Below, in pieces: positions 1-5,844 of a stretch of 7,919 bases of DNA. A program made the position numbers and the translations under genes. The notes beneath the pieces are model-generated. The model did not search any database, was not told where the DNA came from, and saw only the letters and a list, made by a program, of their open reading frames with translations. Position 1 is the first letter of the stretch, and every line of letters begins with the position of its first letter. This DNA comes from an uncultured Bacteroidales bacterium (GTDB lineage Bacteria; Bacteroidota; Bacteroidia; Bacteroidales; UBA3663): NCBI GenBank assembly GCA_905236195.1, contig CAJOOX010000201.1:1-7919 (forward strand), written 5' to 3'.

Positions 1-1
1 A

Positions 2-346
2 AATTCCGTGATGTTCGATGGAGAGGACGTAACAAATCAGGTTACTGACAATGTCCTGACAACGTCACAGCTCTATGCAGATGCCCAAATCTCAGTCTCC
101 TTTGAGAACTCCCCGGCGGGGACTTACGTCCTGTCACAGACCTCACCCATGAAAGCATTTGTGGATGATAGCGGTCAGCTTTGTATCGATGATACGATGG
201 GAGACGAGCAGGTTGTTGTGACCAATGTCGAAGGACAGCTGCTGCACCGCATTACAAGCAAAGGTTCCCGCATCATCATTCCCCTTGCCGCGCAAGGTAT
301 CTACGTGGTGAGCACAAAGACGAAGTCTATTAAGGTCTGCTTCTAA
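2..346 (+). CDS. C-terminal end of a BspA-like surface protein with T9SS-type sorting domain (partial, 5' end outside window)
   Basis: The reading frame is open to the left edge, so only the last 114 residues are visible; the ATG at 11 and the GTG at 8 lie inside the gene. The first 35 or so visible residues, with the motif VMFDGEDVT followed by a run ending in ISVSFE, match the short beta-rich module found near the end of BspA-like leucine-rich-repeat surface proteins of Bacteroidales. The last 45 residues (VVVTNVEGQLL, then RIIIPLA, then GIYVVST and a short basic tail) have the strand pattern of a Por/T9SS C-terminal sorting domain, which in this phylum directs export across the outer membrane and attachment to the surface. 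The leucine-rich repeats themselves are not in the window, so that assignment rests on the tail. The gene ends with TAA and is convergent with the next gene. Confidence 0.75.
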   Translation, partial: NSVMFDGEDVTNQVTDNVLTTSQLYADAQISVSFENSPAGTYVLSQTSPMKAFVDDSGQLCIDDTMGDEQVVVTNVEGQLLHRITSKGSRIIIPLAAQGIYVVSTKTKSIKVCF

Positions 347-353
347 TAATGAA

Positions 354-475
354 AAGGTAAGCATTCGACAAAGTACAAGTCGTCACTCCATATTTAATAA
401 CACTGGCAGCTATAGTAGAATAAGACTACAGCTGCTAATGTTTTTACTACATGTACTTGGTTGAATGCTTACCTT
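354..475. repeat. Nested inverted repeat between convergent genes
   Basis: The outer arms lie at 354-380 and 449-475. They start with AAGGTAAGCATTC and its exact complement, and 24 of 27 positions are complementary (the three mismatches fall at arm positions 14, 17 and 25). Inside is a second inverted pair, 401-415 against 426-440, with 12 of 15 positions complementary. The two spacers between outer and inner stems are unequal, 20 bases on the left and 8 on the right. The element fills most of the gap between the convergent genes ending at 346 and 492. Its arms are longer than a simple terminator needs, so it could be a MITE-like or REP-like palindromic element. I see no target-site duplication and no coding capacity. 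Confidence 0.7.
406..446 (+). terminator. Probable intrinsic terminator of the + strand surface-protein gene
   Basis: GCAGCTATAG at 406-415 pairs with CTACAGCTGC at 426-435 (9 of 10 positions). Alternatively, GCAGCT and GTAG pair with a three-base bulge to leave a 7-base loop. A run of five T follows at 441-445, as expected for an intrinsic terminator read on the + strand about 60 bases after the stop at 344-346. On the minus strand the T run is absent, so the same hairpin is a weaker terminator for the opposing operon, though the larger 354-475 structure could serve it. The stem is only moderately GC-rich. Confidence 0.5.
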
Positions 476-491
476 ACAGAGGATGGGGAAG

Positions 492-2294
492 TTACATGTT
501 CCGTAGAGCTTCGGCGGCCTGCGTGTGGCCCTGTGCAGCAGCTTTCTGATAATAATCGCGGGCTTTTTCGAGATCGACAGCCGTGCCGTAGCCGTGTTGG
601 AGACAGTAGGCAAGCCAATACTGTCCGTCAGCATACCCCTGCTTGGCCGAAAGTGCGAAGTAATAGTAGGCGGAAGGGAGACTTCGCATAATTCCCTCGC
701 CTTTGAAATAACAAATACCCGTGAGACACTGGGCCTTGGCATCGCCGCGTTCTGCCTGTGCATTGAGCTGGTTGAACGTCTCATAGGGGTTCTCTTGCTG
801 CTGGGGTTGCTGCTGCTTAAGCTTCTGGAATTGGGACGGGACAGTCTGTGAGGGTTTTGCTGTTTCAGCAGGCTGTACGGACTTGGCAGTCTCGATAGGC
901 TGAAGCTCCTGGGCTGTTGCCGTGGAGTTATAGCCGTCACGTGAGGGTTTGAGATCCACTGCCATGGGATGGTTGCGAACCACATTGACCATCATCTCAA
1001 CAGGCTCATAGCCGTTGAGGGAGGCACGCAGCACGTGGGTGCCTTCGCTGAGCGTACGCGTGACGGAAGAACGGCCCACAAAATTGCGGTCGACATATAT
1101 GGCTGCGCGCGGGAGCGACTGAATGCTGACCTCGGCATTGGCGGGCACCAGTTCGGCACTGACCTCATGCGACTGGGCATCCTGTACGGTAACTGACTGT
1201 GTCCAAGTGTCGTAAAGGTCGCAGACCATGCGCAGAGTATAGGTGCCGGATAGCACTGTACGCGATATGGGTGTGGGGCCGAGACGGACGCTGTCGAGCC
1301 AGGCTACGGCTCCGGCCGGGGAGGAGAGACAGGTGAGGGTGCCGAACATGGGTTTCATCTCAGCACGGATCGGGATGCGCTCTTTGTCCTTGCGAAGAGG
1401 AACGTTGAAATTGGCTTCATGATAGTTGGCAAGTTGGAGGGTGACCGTGGCTGTCTTGCCCTGAACGAAGAGGTCATGGGGCGTCTTGCCTACAACACCT
1501 CCCTGATAGATGACATCGGCACCCGAGGGAGTGCTCTCGATGTGGAGAAATGCAGAATGGGGGTCGGACTGGTCGAGGGCGATGACCATGTAACGATAGA
1601 CCCGCTTCACTCCCATGGTCGAGGGTAATTGGAACGAAAGGGTGGATTCGCCCAGCGAGACCTGAAAACGGGGCTGGAGGGTGAGACCTGTAGATAGGTC
1701 AAAATAGACGGTATCAGACCAAATCTGCTCGTTGAGGGTGCGTCCCAGACGTACGATGGGACAGCCTTCAGGGAGAGACTGAACCTGACCGTTGACGAAA
1801 AGGGGCACATCGTCACAGACCACCGACATCTGTTCTGCAGAGGAATTGATAACGACGGCACAGCGTCCCGAGACGGGAAGCAGTCCGGGAGGACGGCGGC
1901 TGTAGTCCTCATCGAGCATGAGGAAGGTGTTGCCCACGGTGCATGAGGCCACATAGACCTTGCCGCGTTGAAGGTCAAGCCGGAAGGAAGTAGAGCCCTT
2001 GGGGGAAAGAACAGACACACTGCACGTCATGTCGTCGTACTCGTCGTTCCAGTTGAGGGCCAGCTCATATACATAGCTGCCGTCGGAGCCTTTGGCCCGG
2101 ACGGCTTTCTGACGGAGGTCGGGCGAGGAAACAGCAAGGTCTCGAGACTTGGAGTTGATGAGCAACAAGGCACCCTGGTCGGCAGGCACGGAACGGGCGG
2201 GATCCTCGGTGGGATTGCTCACCTGAACATGGCCCTGGGCCCACAAGGGGCCCAAGGCTATGATAAAGAAAAGAATAAAAAGGTACCTGCGCAT
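492..2294 (-). CDS. Exported PEGA-domain and Sel1-repeat protein
   Basis: This is a 600-residue protein with a signal peptide (basic MRR, hydrophobic residues 4-17, likely cleavage WA|Q after residue 19). Residues 20-245 are beta-rich and not recognised. Three PEGA-type modules follow at about 249-317, 318-386 and 387-450. Each has the pattern of small residues and proline before a short strand, as in IESTPSGADVIYQG, LSSPAGAVAWLD and IQSLPRAAIYVDRNFVG, then T/S-P or an equivalent and a glycine before a final strand. A low-complexity linker (451-505) contains two ETAK motifs and a glutamine-rich stretch. Two Sel1-like repeats occupy about 517-553 and 554-589, and a third is cut short at the C-terminus. 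PEGA modules are surface or envelope beta domains and Sel1 repeats bind protein partners, so a periplasmic scaffold is the likely role (inference). The start codon directly abuts the stop of the upstream gene. No catalytic motif is visible. Confidence 0.88.
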   Translation of the reverse strand: MRRYLFILFFIIALGPLWAQGHVQVSNPTEDPARSVPADQGALLLINSKSRDLAVSSPDLRQKAVRAKGSDGSYVYELALNWNDEYDDMTCSVSVLSPKGSTSFRLDLQRGKVYVASCTVGNTFLMLDEDYSRRPPGLLPVSGRCAVVINSSAEQMSVVCDDVPLFVNGQVQSLPEGCPIVRLGRTLNEQIWSDTVYFDLSTGLTLQPRFQVSLGESTLSFQLPSTMGVKRVYRYMVIALDQSDPHSAFLHIESTPSGADVIYQGGVVGKTPHDLFVQGKTATVTLQLANYHEANFNVPLRKDKERIPIRAEMKPMFGTLTCLSSPAGAVAWLDSVRLGPTPISRTVLSGTYTLRMVCDLYDTWTQSVTVQDAQSHEVSAELVPANAEVSIQSLPRAAIYVDRNFVGRSSVTRTLSEGTHVLRASLNGYEPVEMMVNVVRNHPMAVDLKPSRDGYNSTATAQELQPIETAKSVQPAETAKPSQTVPSQFQKLKQQQPQQQENPYETFNQLNAQAERGDAKAQCLTGICYFKGEGIMRSLPSAYYYFALSAKQGYADGQYWLAYCLQHGYGTAVDLEKARDYYQKAAAQGHTQAAEALRNM

Positions 2295-2297
2295 TTA
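2292..2297 (-). promoter_or_regulatory. Zero-gap stop/start junction (TAA then ATG), likely translational coupling
   Basis: On the minus strand the TAA stop of the NTF2-like gene is followed immediately by the ATG of the PEGA/Sel1 gene, with no intervening base. No ribosome-binding motif is visible just upstream, which is usual for this phylum. The arrangement suggests that ribosomes finishing the first gene re-initiate on the second, giving linked expression. This is inferred from position only. Confidence 0.5.
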
Positions 2298-3329
2298 AAG
2301 GTCAATAGCGGGAACGTCCTTATAGCTGTAGATTTCCTCTTTGGGAAGTTCCTGGGTATGGTTGTCATCAAGCCACTTGGGTTGCCAGGTACGAACATGG
2401 ATCTGAACCTGGTCGGGATCACGGAAGTCCCAAAGCAAGAAGAGATAGCCCTGATCCTTGTAGCCCAAGGCATTAGCATAGTCCTGAACCAACTGGACAC
2501 AATAGAAATCCTGCATCGAGAGGGCGGGATGGCGCTTGATGGTAATGTTGCTGTAGTCAACATTAATCCACTTGTTGGCCGCGAATTTCTTCTTCTGGTC
2601 ATCGATGTACTGACGCTTCGTGTATTGGGTATATTTCACCTTGGGCTCAATCTTGATGACAGAATTATCGTCTTTCTTCTGTTTGATGACAGTACCAGTG
2701 ATGATGAGCGCATCGTCGGAATAAACCTGCTCAAGGAAGTCGATATCCTTCTCGCAATAAGCGGTGCGTAGATGCTCCACATAGGAAAGAATCTCCAGAC
2801 GGCGGGATTCATCAGTGACATCTTTGGCACGTTCGAGCACTCCAGCGGTAGTAGTGGTGGGGAGCATAAAATTGAAGCGTGCTATGCGCCCCTGAGCATC
2901 ATAGGTGAGGGAGCCTTCCTTGAAAGCATCCTCTCCGCTGAGAGCGGGGTCATTGAGCATGATGGGAATCTGACGCACGGTGTACCCTCCGGCAGCTAGG
3001 TTGACGAGGGGCTGCTGCACATATCCATCGTCGCAGAAGAAGTGGGCGTATTCCCACAAGGAGTTGATACCTTCGAATGCCTCATCGCTCATGGCAATAC
3101 CAGAGAGATTGAGGGTACGGTTCTCGTTAAAAGCTTTATTAAATTCGGTCAGAAGGGCAGTCGTATTAGCGGCCACGGCCCGGATGGTGGCAGCAGGTGC
3201 ATCACCTCCCCTGACGATAAATTTCACTGCGGGTTCGGCCACGAGAGGTTCTTTCTCTTCGGCCAATAGGGATACAGGCAGCATAACAGCTGAAAGCGTG
3301 ACCCCCATAAATATATGTTTCAAATTCAT
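2295..3329 (-). CDS. Exported NTF2-like-fold protein (downstream paralog)
   Basis: This is a 344-residue protein with a signal peptide (hydrophobic core about residues 7-22, probable cleavage after LLA at 23). The C-terminal half, about 178-320, looks like an NTF2/SnoaL-like (cystatin-type alpha+beta cone) domain. It has a helix with RTAY-x3-D-x-D-x-L, then VYSDDALIITG, a central KxWINVDYSNITIKRHP strand, GYLFLLWDFRD, and a closing HVRTWQP strand. The N-terminal half (about 30-160) is specific to this group; it contains GGYTVRQIPIML and a tryptophan motif near residue 92. The full length aligns with the protein at 5845-6831; over residues 182-212, 20 of 31 positions are identical. NTF2-like domains can be enzymes or pure binding modules, and I see no clear catalytic residues, so ligand or partner binding is the safer guess. 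The start at 3329 gives the signal peptide directly. The gap to the upstream gene is 28 bases. Confidence 0.82.
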   Translation of the reverse strand: MNLKHIFMGVTLSAVMLPVSLLAEEKEPLVAEPAVKFIVRGGDAPAATIRAVAANTTALLTEFNKAFNENRTLNLSGIAMSDEAFEGINSLWEYAHFFCDDGYVQQPLVNLAAGGYTVRQIPIMLNDPALSGEDAFKEGSLTYDAQGRIARFNFMLPTTTTAGVLERAKDVTDESRRLEILSYVEHLRTAYCEKDIDFLEQVYSDDALIITGTVIKQKKDDNSVIKIEPKVKYTQYTKRQYIDDQKKKFAANKWINVDYSNITIKRHPALSMQDFYCVQLVQDYANALGYKDQGYLFLLWDFRDPDQVQIHVRTWQPKWLDDNHTQELPKEEIYSYKDVPAIDL

Positions 3330-3357
3330 ATTATTCTGTTTTAATCAAGTTGCACAA

Positions 3358-4140
3358 TTATCTGTCAGTTACAGTGAACCAATATCCACGCCAGACGGCG
3401 TAGGACGAAAGCGAAGTGGCTGTCTTGGTGGATGCCTCTTCCACCTTGGTACCCACTTTATGGAGCACACCCTTGATCTTGCCTCCGCCATCATAGAAGA
3501 GTAGGTAGCACTCATCGGGCACCAGTCCTCCCTCATACCGCCCGTACTCGAAGCGCGGATCCCACTTGTAGTCGGCGAAAACCTCCTTCATCCGATACAT
3601 ATCCTTTGCAGCCACCACATCCTGCACAACCTGTTGGCTGAACCCGATCTTGGGGGTCTCTTTCACAACGACAGTGGCTACCGGTGTGTCGGTCGGCTTA
3701 GGTGCCTCGGGCAGAGGGGGTATAACTATCTCTGGTTCTTCGGCCACCTTCTCGCCTCGTTCTTCGGCTGTGAGTGTCACCTTTGAGAGGATGGCCTTTG
3801 AGGATACAAGGTCAGTCTTCTTACAGAAGATGAAGGTGCGCATCGAGTTGCCACGACGAGTATTCATCCAATTGGCGCACTTGTCGGTGTCCTTCGATTC
3901 GATTTTCACTTGAGCGGAGCCCAACTTGATGGCAATCCATCCCGTAGCGGCTTCATTGAGTCCATTCTGCGCCTCGGCAAAAGCCTTGTCGATATCCTCG
4001 TTGGTGGCTTCAGCCCAGAGATACATGGGTGACTGCTTAATCTCAGTCATCTGCCGGTTCAATTCAGCACGCTTTTGTGCATGGGCCGGAAGCAGCGCCA
4101 TGCAGACGAATGCTAATGAAATAATTTTCTTGTTACACAT
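3358..4140 (-). CDS. Exported protein of unknown function with proline-rich linker
   Basis: I do not recognise this family. The frame is open to an ATG at 4176, but the ATG at 4140 is preferred because it gives a clean signal peptide: MCNKK, a hydrophobic core, and cleavage AHA|Q after residue 21. The product would be 260 residues. Residues 28-125 form a first domain containing LWAEATNEDIDKAF, GWIAIKLG and a run with three cysteines in the whole mature protein (88, 106, 211). A proline-rich linker at about 136-164 (PPLPEAPKP) resembles periplasm-spanning linkers. A second domain at about 168-260 contains ADYKWDPRFEYGRYEGG and ends in aromatic WRGYWFTVTDR. There is no lipobox, so it is probably soluble in the periplasm. 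It follows a 164-base repeat-rich gap and precedes the NTF2-like gene by 28 bases. Confidence 0.75.
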   Translation of the reverse strand: MCNKKIISLAFVCMALLPAHAQKRAELNRQMTEIKQSPMYLWAEATNEDIDKAFAEAQNGLNEAATGWIAIKLGSAQVKIESKDTDKCANWMNTRRGNSMRTFIFCKKTDLVSSKAILSKVTLTAEERGEKVAEEPEIVIPPLPEAPKPTDTPVATVVVKETPKIGFSQQVVQDVVAAKDMYRMKEVFADYKWDPRFEYGRYEGGLVPDECYLLFYDGGGKIKGVLHKVGTKVEEASTKTATSLSSYAVWRGYWFTVTDR

Positions 4141-4176
4141 AATGATAAAACATTGAGTTGAATAATGATTATACAC

Positions 4177-4209
4177 TTAATTAGACTATTGGACAATAGT
4201 CTTAATTGA
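4177..4209. repeat. Perfect 8-bp hairpin with AT extension in the intergenic gap
   Basis: GACTATTG at 4184-4191 and CAATAGTC at 4194-4201 are exact complements around a two-base centre. The stem can extend outward through A/T pairs (TTAAT on the left, TTAATTGA on the right) with a one-base bulge. No T run follows on either strand, so this is not a typical intrinsic terminator. It lies downstream of the TPR/barrel gene and upstream of the gene starting at 4140, so it would be part of the transcript if these genes are co-transcribed. Confidence 0.55.
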
Positions 4210-4240
4210 ACCATTGGACAATTTTACAATTGGACAATTG
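4188..4240. repeat. Three copies of ATTGGACAAT in an AT-rich gap
   Basis: Identical 10-mers ATTGGACAAT begin at 4188, 4213 and 4229, with spacings of 25 and 16 bases. The first copy is the core of the hairpin at 4184-4201. The third lies in a small palindrome, CAATT-GGAC-AATTG (4227-4240). The repetition could be a degenerate short-repeat tract or a set of protein-binding sites; the sequence alone does not decide. Confidence 0.6.
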
Positions 4241-4254
4241 ACCCAAGCGAACGA

Positions 4255-4302
4255 AAATAGTCAAATGGTCAAATAGTAAAATAGTAAAATGGTCAAATAG
4301 CA
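4255..4302. repeat. 8-bp tandem repeat array, six units (consensus AAATRGTM)
   Basis: Six head-to-tail 8-base units begin at 4255, 4263, 4271, 4279, 4287 and 4295. Units 2 and 5 are identical (AAATGGTC) and units 3 and 4 are identical (AAATAGTA). The segment 4263-4278 matches 4287-4302 at 15 of 16 positions, which suggests a 24-base higher-order duplication. The array starts 2 bases beyond the stop codon of the TPR/barrel gene (on the minus strand) and is non-coding. Such arrays can vary in copy number by replication slippage. Confidence 0.75.
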
Positions 4303-4304
4303 GA

Positions 4305-5825
4305 TTACCAGCAGAAACCGGCACCGAGCGAAATCTTGCTGCTGTTGTCTTTGTAGAAATCCTCGTACTGATCATCGTACCCTATCCAGAAGTTGTATTT
4401 CCAAGTCACTTTCAGGTTAAGACGCCAATACTTCAGAATCACACCGACTTCAGGGCTGATGCCATTACACCAGTTAACTTCCATTGCCTTGCGTTTATTG
4501 GATGCTGAAAGGGTCTCCCAATCTTCGAGAATCTCTTTTTCTGTAAGTTTTTTTAGTGCGGCACTATAACTCTTGGGAGTATCGAAACCACCTCCTGTAT
4601 AACCGAAGCCCCAATGTACATAAATGGGGAGCCAGACATGACAAGTCCAACCCCAGCTCATAGCCGCCTCATACTTGAGTTCCCGGGGGACTATCGCCTT
4701 CCGTTTTTCACTATACTCCCAATCACTCATATCATAGAGATAGTGGGTCCCTGGCAATTGATTGTTTCCAGCTACCGGAGTCTCTTCTTCCGTAAACTTT
4801 CCGTTCTCGTCATAGGAGCGTTGGGCAATCATATTTATAAATGCCGAATTGAAGTGGAATGAGAAGTATCCCGAGACTCGGTTGTTGTAGCACACTGCAT
4901 AGGTCAGACCGAAGGGCACATTGGGCTGCCACTCATAAAAGATCGTGCGGGCATGGACATTTTTACGGTTTAATTGTTTACGTATTTCAGAAATCTGATC
5001 TCCGGCGGCCTCTGCTTGTGCACATCCGTTGGAGACAACTCGTTCGTAGTAGTCTCGTGCTCGTTCAAGGTCCCCGTTGTCGAAGTTCTGGAGTCCCATC
5101 TTCATCAGTGAATTACAGTCTGCGTTGAAGTTGTCAAGGGCTCGTTGGGCATTCTCTTTGATGTTGTAGTTCGAGGAGTTCTCAACCATCATCTTCTGGT
5201 AAAATCTGTAGGCCTCAAGATACTTGTTGAACTGTTCCTTCTCTACGGCAGTCGTATTCCACAGAATCATTGAGTCACACTTGGCGAGGTGCGAATCTAC
5301 GGTTTCCTTGTTGGCAGCATATTCAGGACAGGCCTTTACGATTTCGTAATTGTCCCTGGCCTGCTGGTATTCTCCTGCGAGAAACTGTTCATTGCCCTTC
5401 TCCATATAGACGAAATAGGGCGACCGGAGTACCGAATAGGGATCGGATACCGTGTACTCGAATTTCTGCTTGTCTTGAAGGGCAAGCGGCATTTGGTAGG
5501 GACGGAAGCCGGCAACACGGATGGTGAGACGGCGACCAGTGTAGTCATACTCGCGCGACTGGGTAACGAAGATGATACTGTAACGTTTCTCTCCTGAAAC
5601 GGAATCCACCCTCACATCAAGGTCCGGGTCGATATTCGATTCGAAAGAGAGTGAAAAGGGCTCTCGGGTCACGAACTCGAGTTTGGCCTCATGACGGTCA
5701 CCGCAGGGATGTACTCCGATACCCTGCGTGGTTTCCTCCACGGCCAGAAACTTCTGGCTGTCTATTTGGGCCCGGATGGGCGCTGCAACTGCCAGAGTCA
5801 AAAAGGATAACAAAATACGTTTCAT
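4305..5825 (-). CDS. Exported TPR-repeat protein with outer-membrane-barrel-like C-terminus
   Basis: The ATG at 5825 is chosen over an in-frame ATG at 5957, which lies inside the upstream gene. It gives a standard signal peptide (MKR, hydrophobic 4-16, cleavage IRA|Q after residue 19) and a 506-residue product. Residues 20-125 are beta-rich (LTIRVAGFRPYQMPLAL suggests a PEGA-like or immunoglobulin-like strand pair). Residues 135-285 are helical, with TPR-like units such as YMEKGNEQFLAGEYQQARDN and LMKMGLQNFDNGDLERARDY. From about 300 to 506 there are alternating aromatic and glycine-rich strands, including WGWTCHVWLPIYVHWGFGYT, ending in ISLGAGFCW. The terminal aromatic residue after a strand is typical of outer-membrane beta-barrels, but a strand count of only about 8 would make it small. 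It could instead be a periplasmic beta domain. The upstream gene ends 19 bases before, so the two are probably co-transcribed. Confidence 0.8.
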   Translation of the reverse strand: MKRILLSFLTLAVAAPIRAQIDSQKFLAVEETTQGIGVHPCGDRHEAKLEFVTREPFSLSFESNIDPDLDVRVDSVSGEKRYSIIFVTQSREYDYTGRRLTIRVAGFRPYQMPLALQDKQKFEYTVSDPYSVLRSPYFVYMEKGNEQFLAGEYQQARDNYEIVKACPEYAANKETVDSHLAKCDSMILWNTTAVEKEQFNKYLEAYRFYQKMMVENSSNYNIKENAQRALDNFNADCNSLMKMGLQNFDNGDLERARDYYERVVSNGCAQAEAAGDQISEIRKQLNRKNVHARTIFYEWQPNVPFGLTYAVCYNNRVSGYFSFHFNSAFINMIAQRSYDENGKFTEEETPVAGNNQLPGTHYLYDMSDWEYSEKRKAIVPRELKYEAAMSWGWTCHVWLPIYVHWGFGYTGGGFDTPKSYSAALKKLTEKEILEDWETLSASNKRKAMEVNWCNGISPEVGVILKYWRLNLKVTWKYNFWIGYDDQYEDFYKDNSSKISLGAGFCW

Positions 5826-5844
5826 CGTTGTTGTTTTATAATTA

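Noticed and set aside
354..475. Insertion sequence
   Set aside because: There is no transposase, the element is only 122 bp, and no target-site duplication is visible at its ends.
410..985. 191-codon open frame on the minus strand
   Set aside because: It overlaps the 3' end of the PEGA/Sel1 gene in another frame. The translation is Ser/Pro/Arg-rich low-complexity sequence typical of a shadow frame, and it runs into the inverted repeat.
1968..2771. 267-codon open frame on the + strand
   Set aside because: It is antisense to two well-supported minus-strand genes with signal peptides and recognisable domains. Its translation shows no signal or domain pattern.
4168..4173. TATAAT on the minus strand as a promoter for the gene at 4140
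   Set aside because: The region is very AT-rich, so a chance match is likely. Bacteroidota promoters use a different -7/-33 pattern, and no proper partner element was found.
4141..4176. 12-residue extension of the gene starting at 4140
   Set aside because: It would place polar residues ahead of the basic n-region. The shorter form has a normal signal peptide.
4188..4302. CRISPR-like repeats
   Set aside because: The units are 8-10 bases with no unique spacers of constant length and no cas genes nearby.
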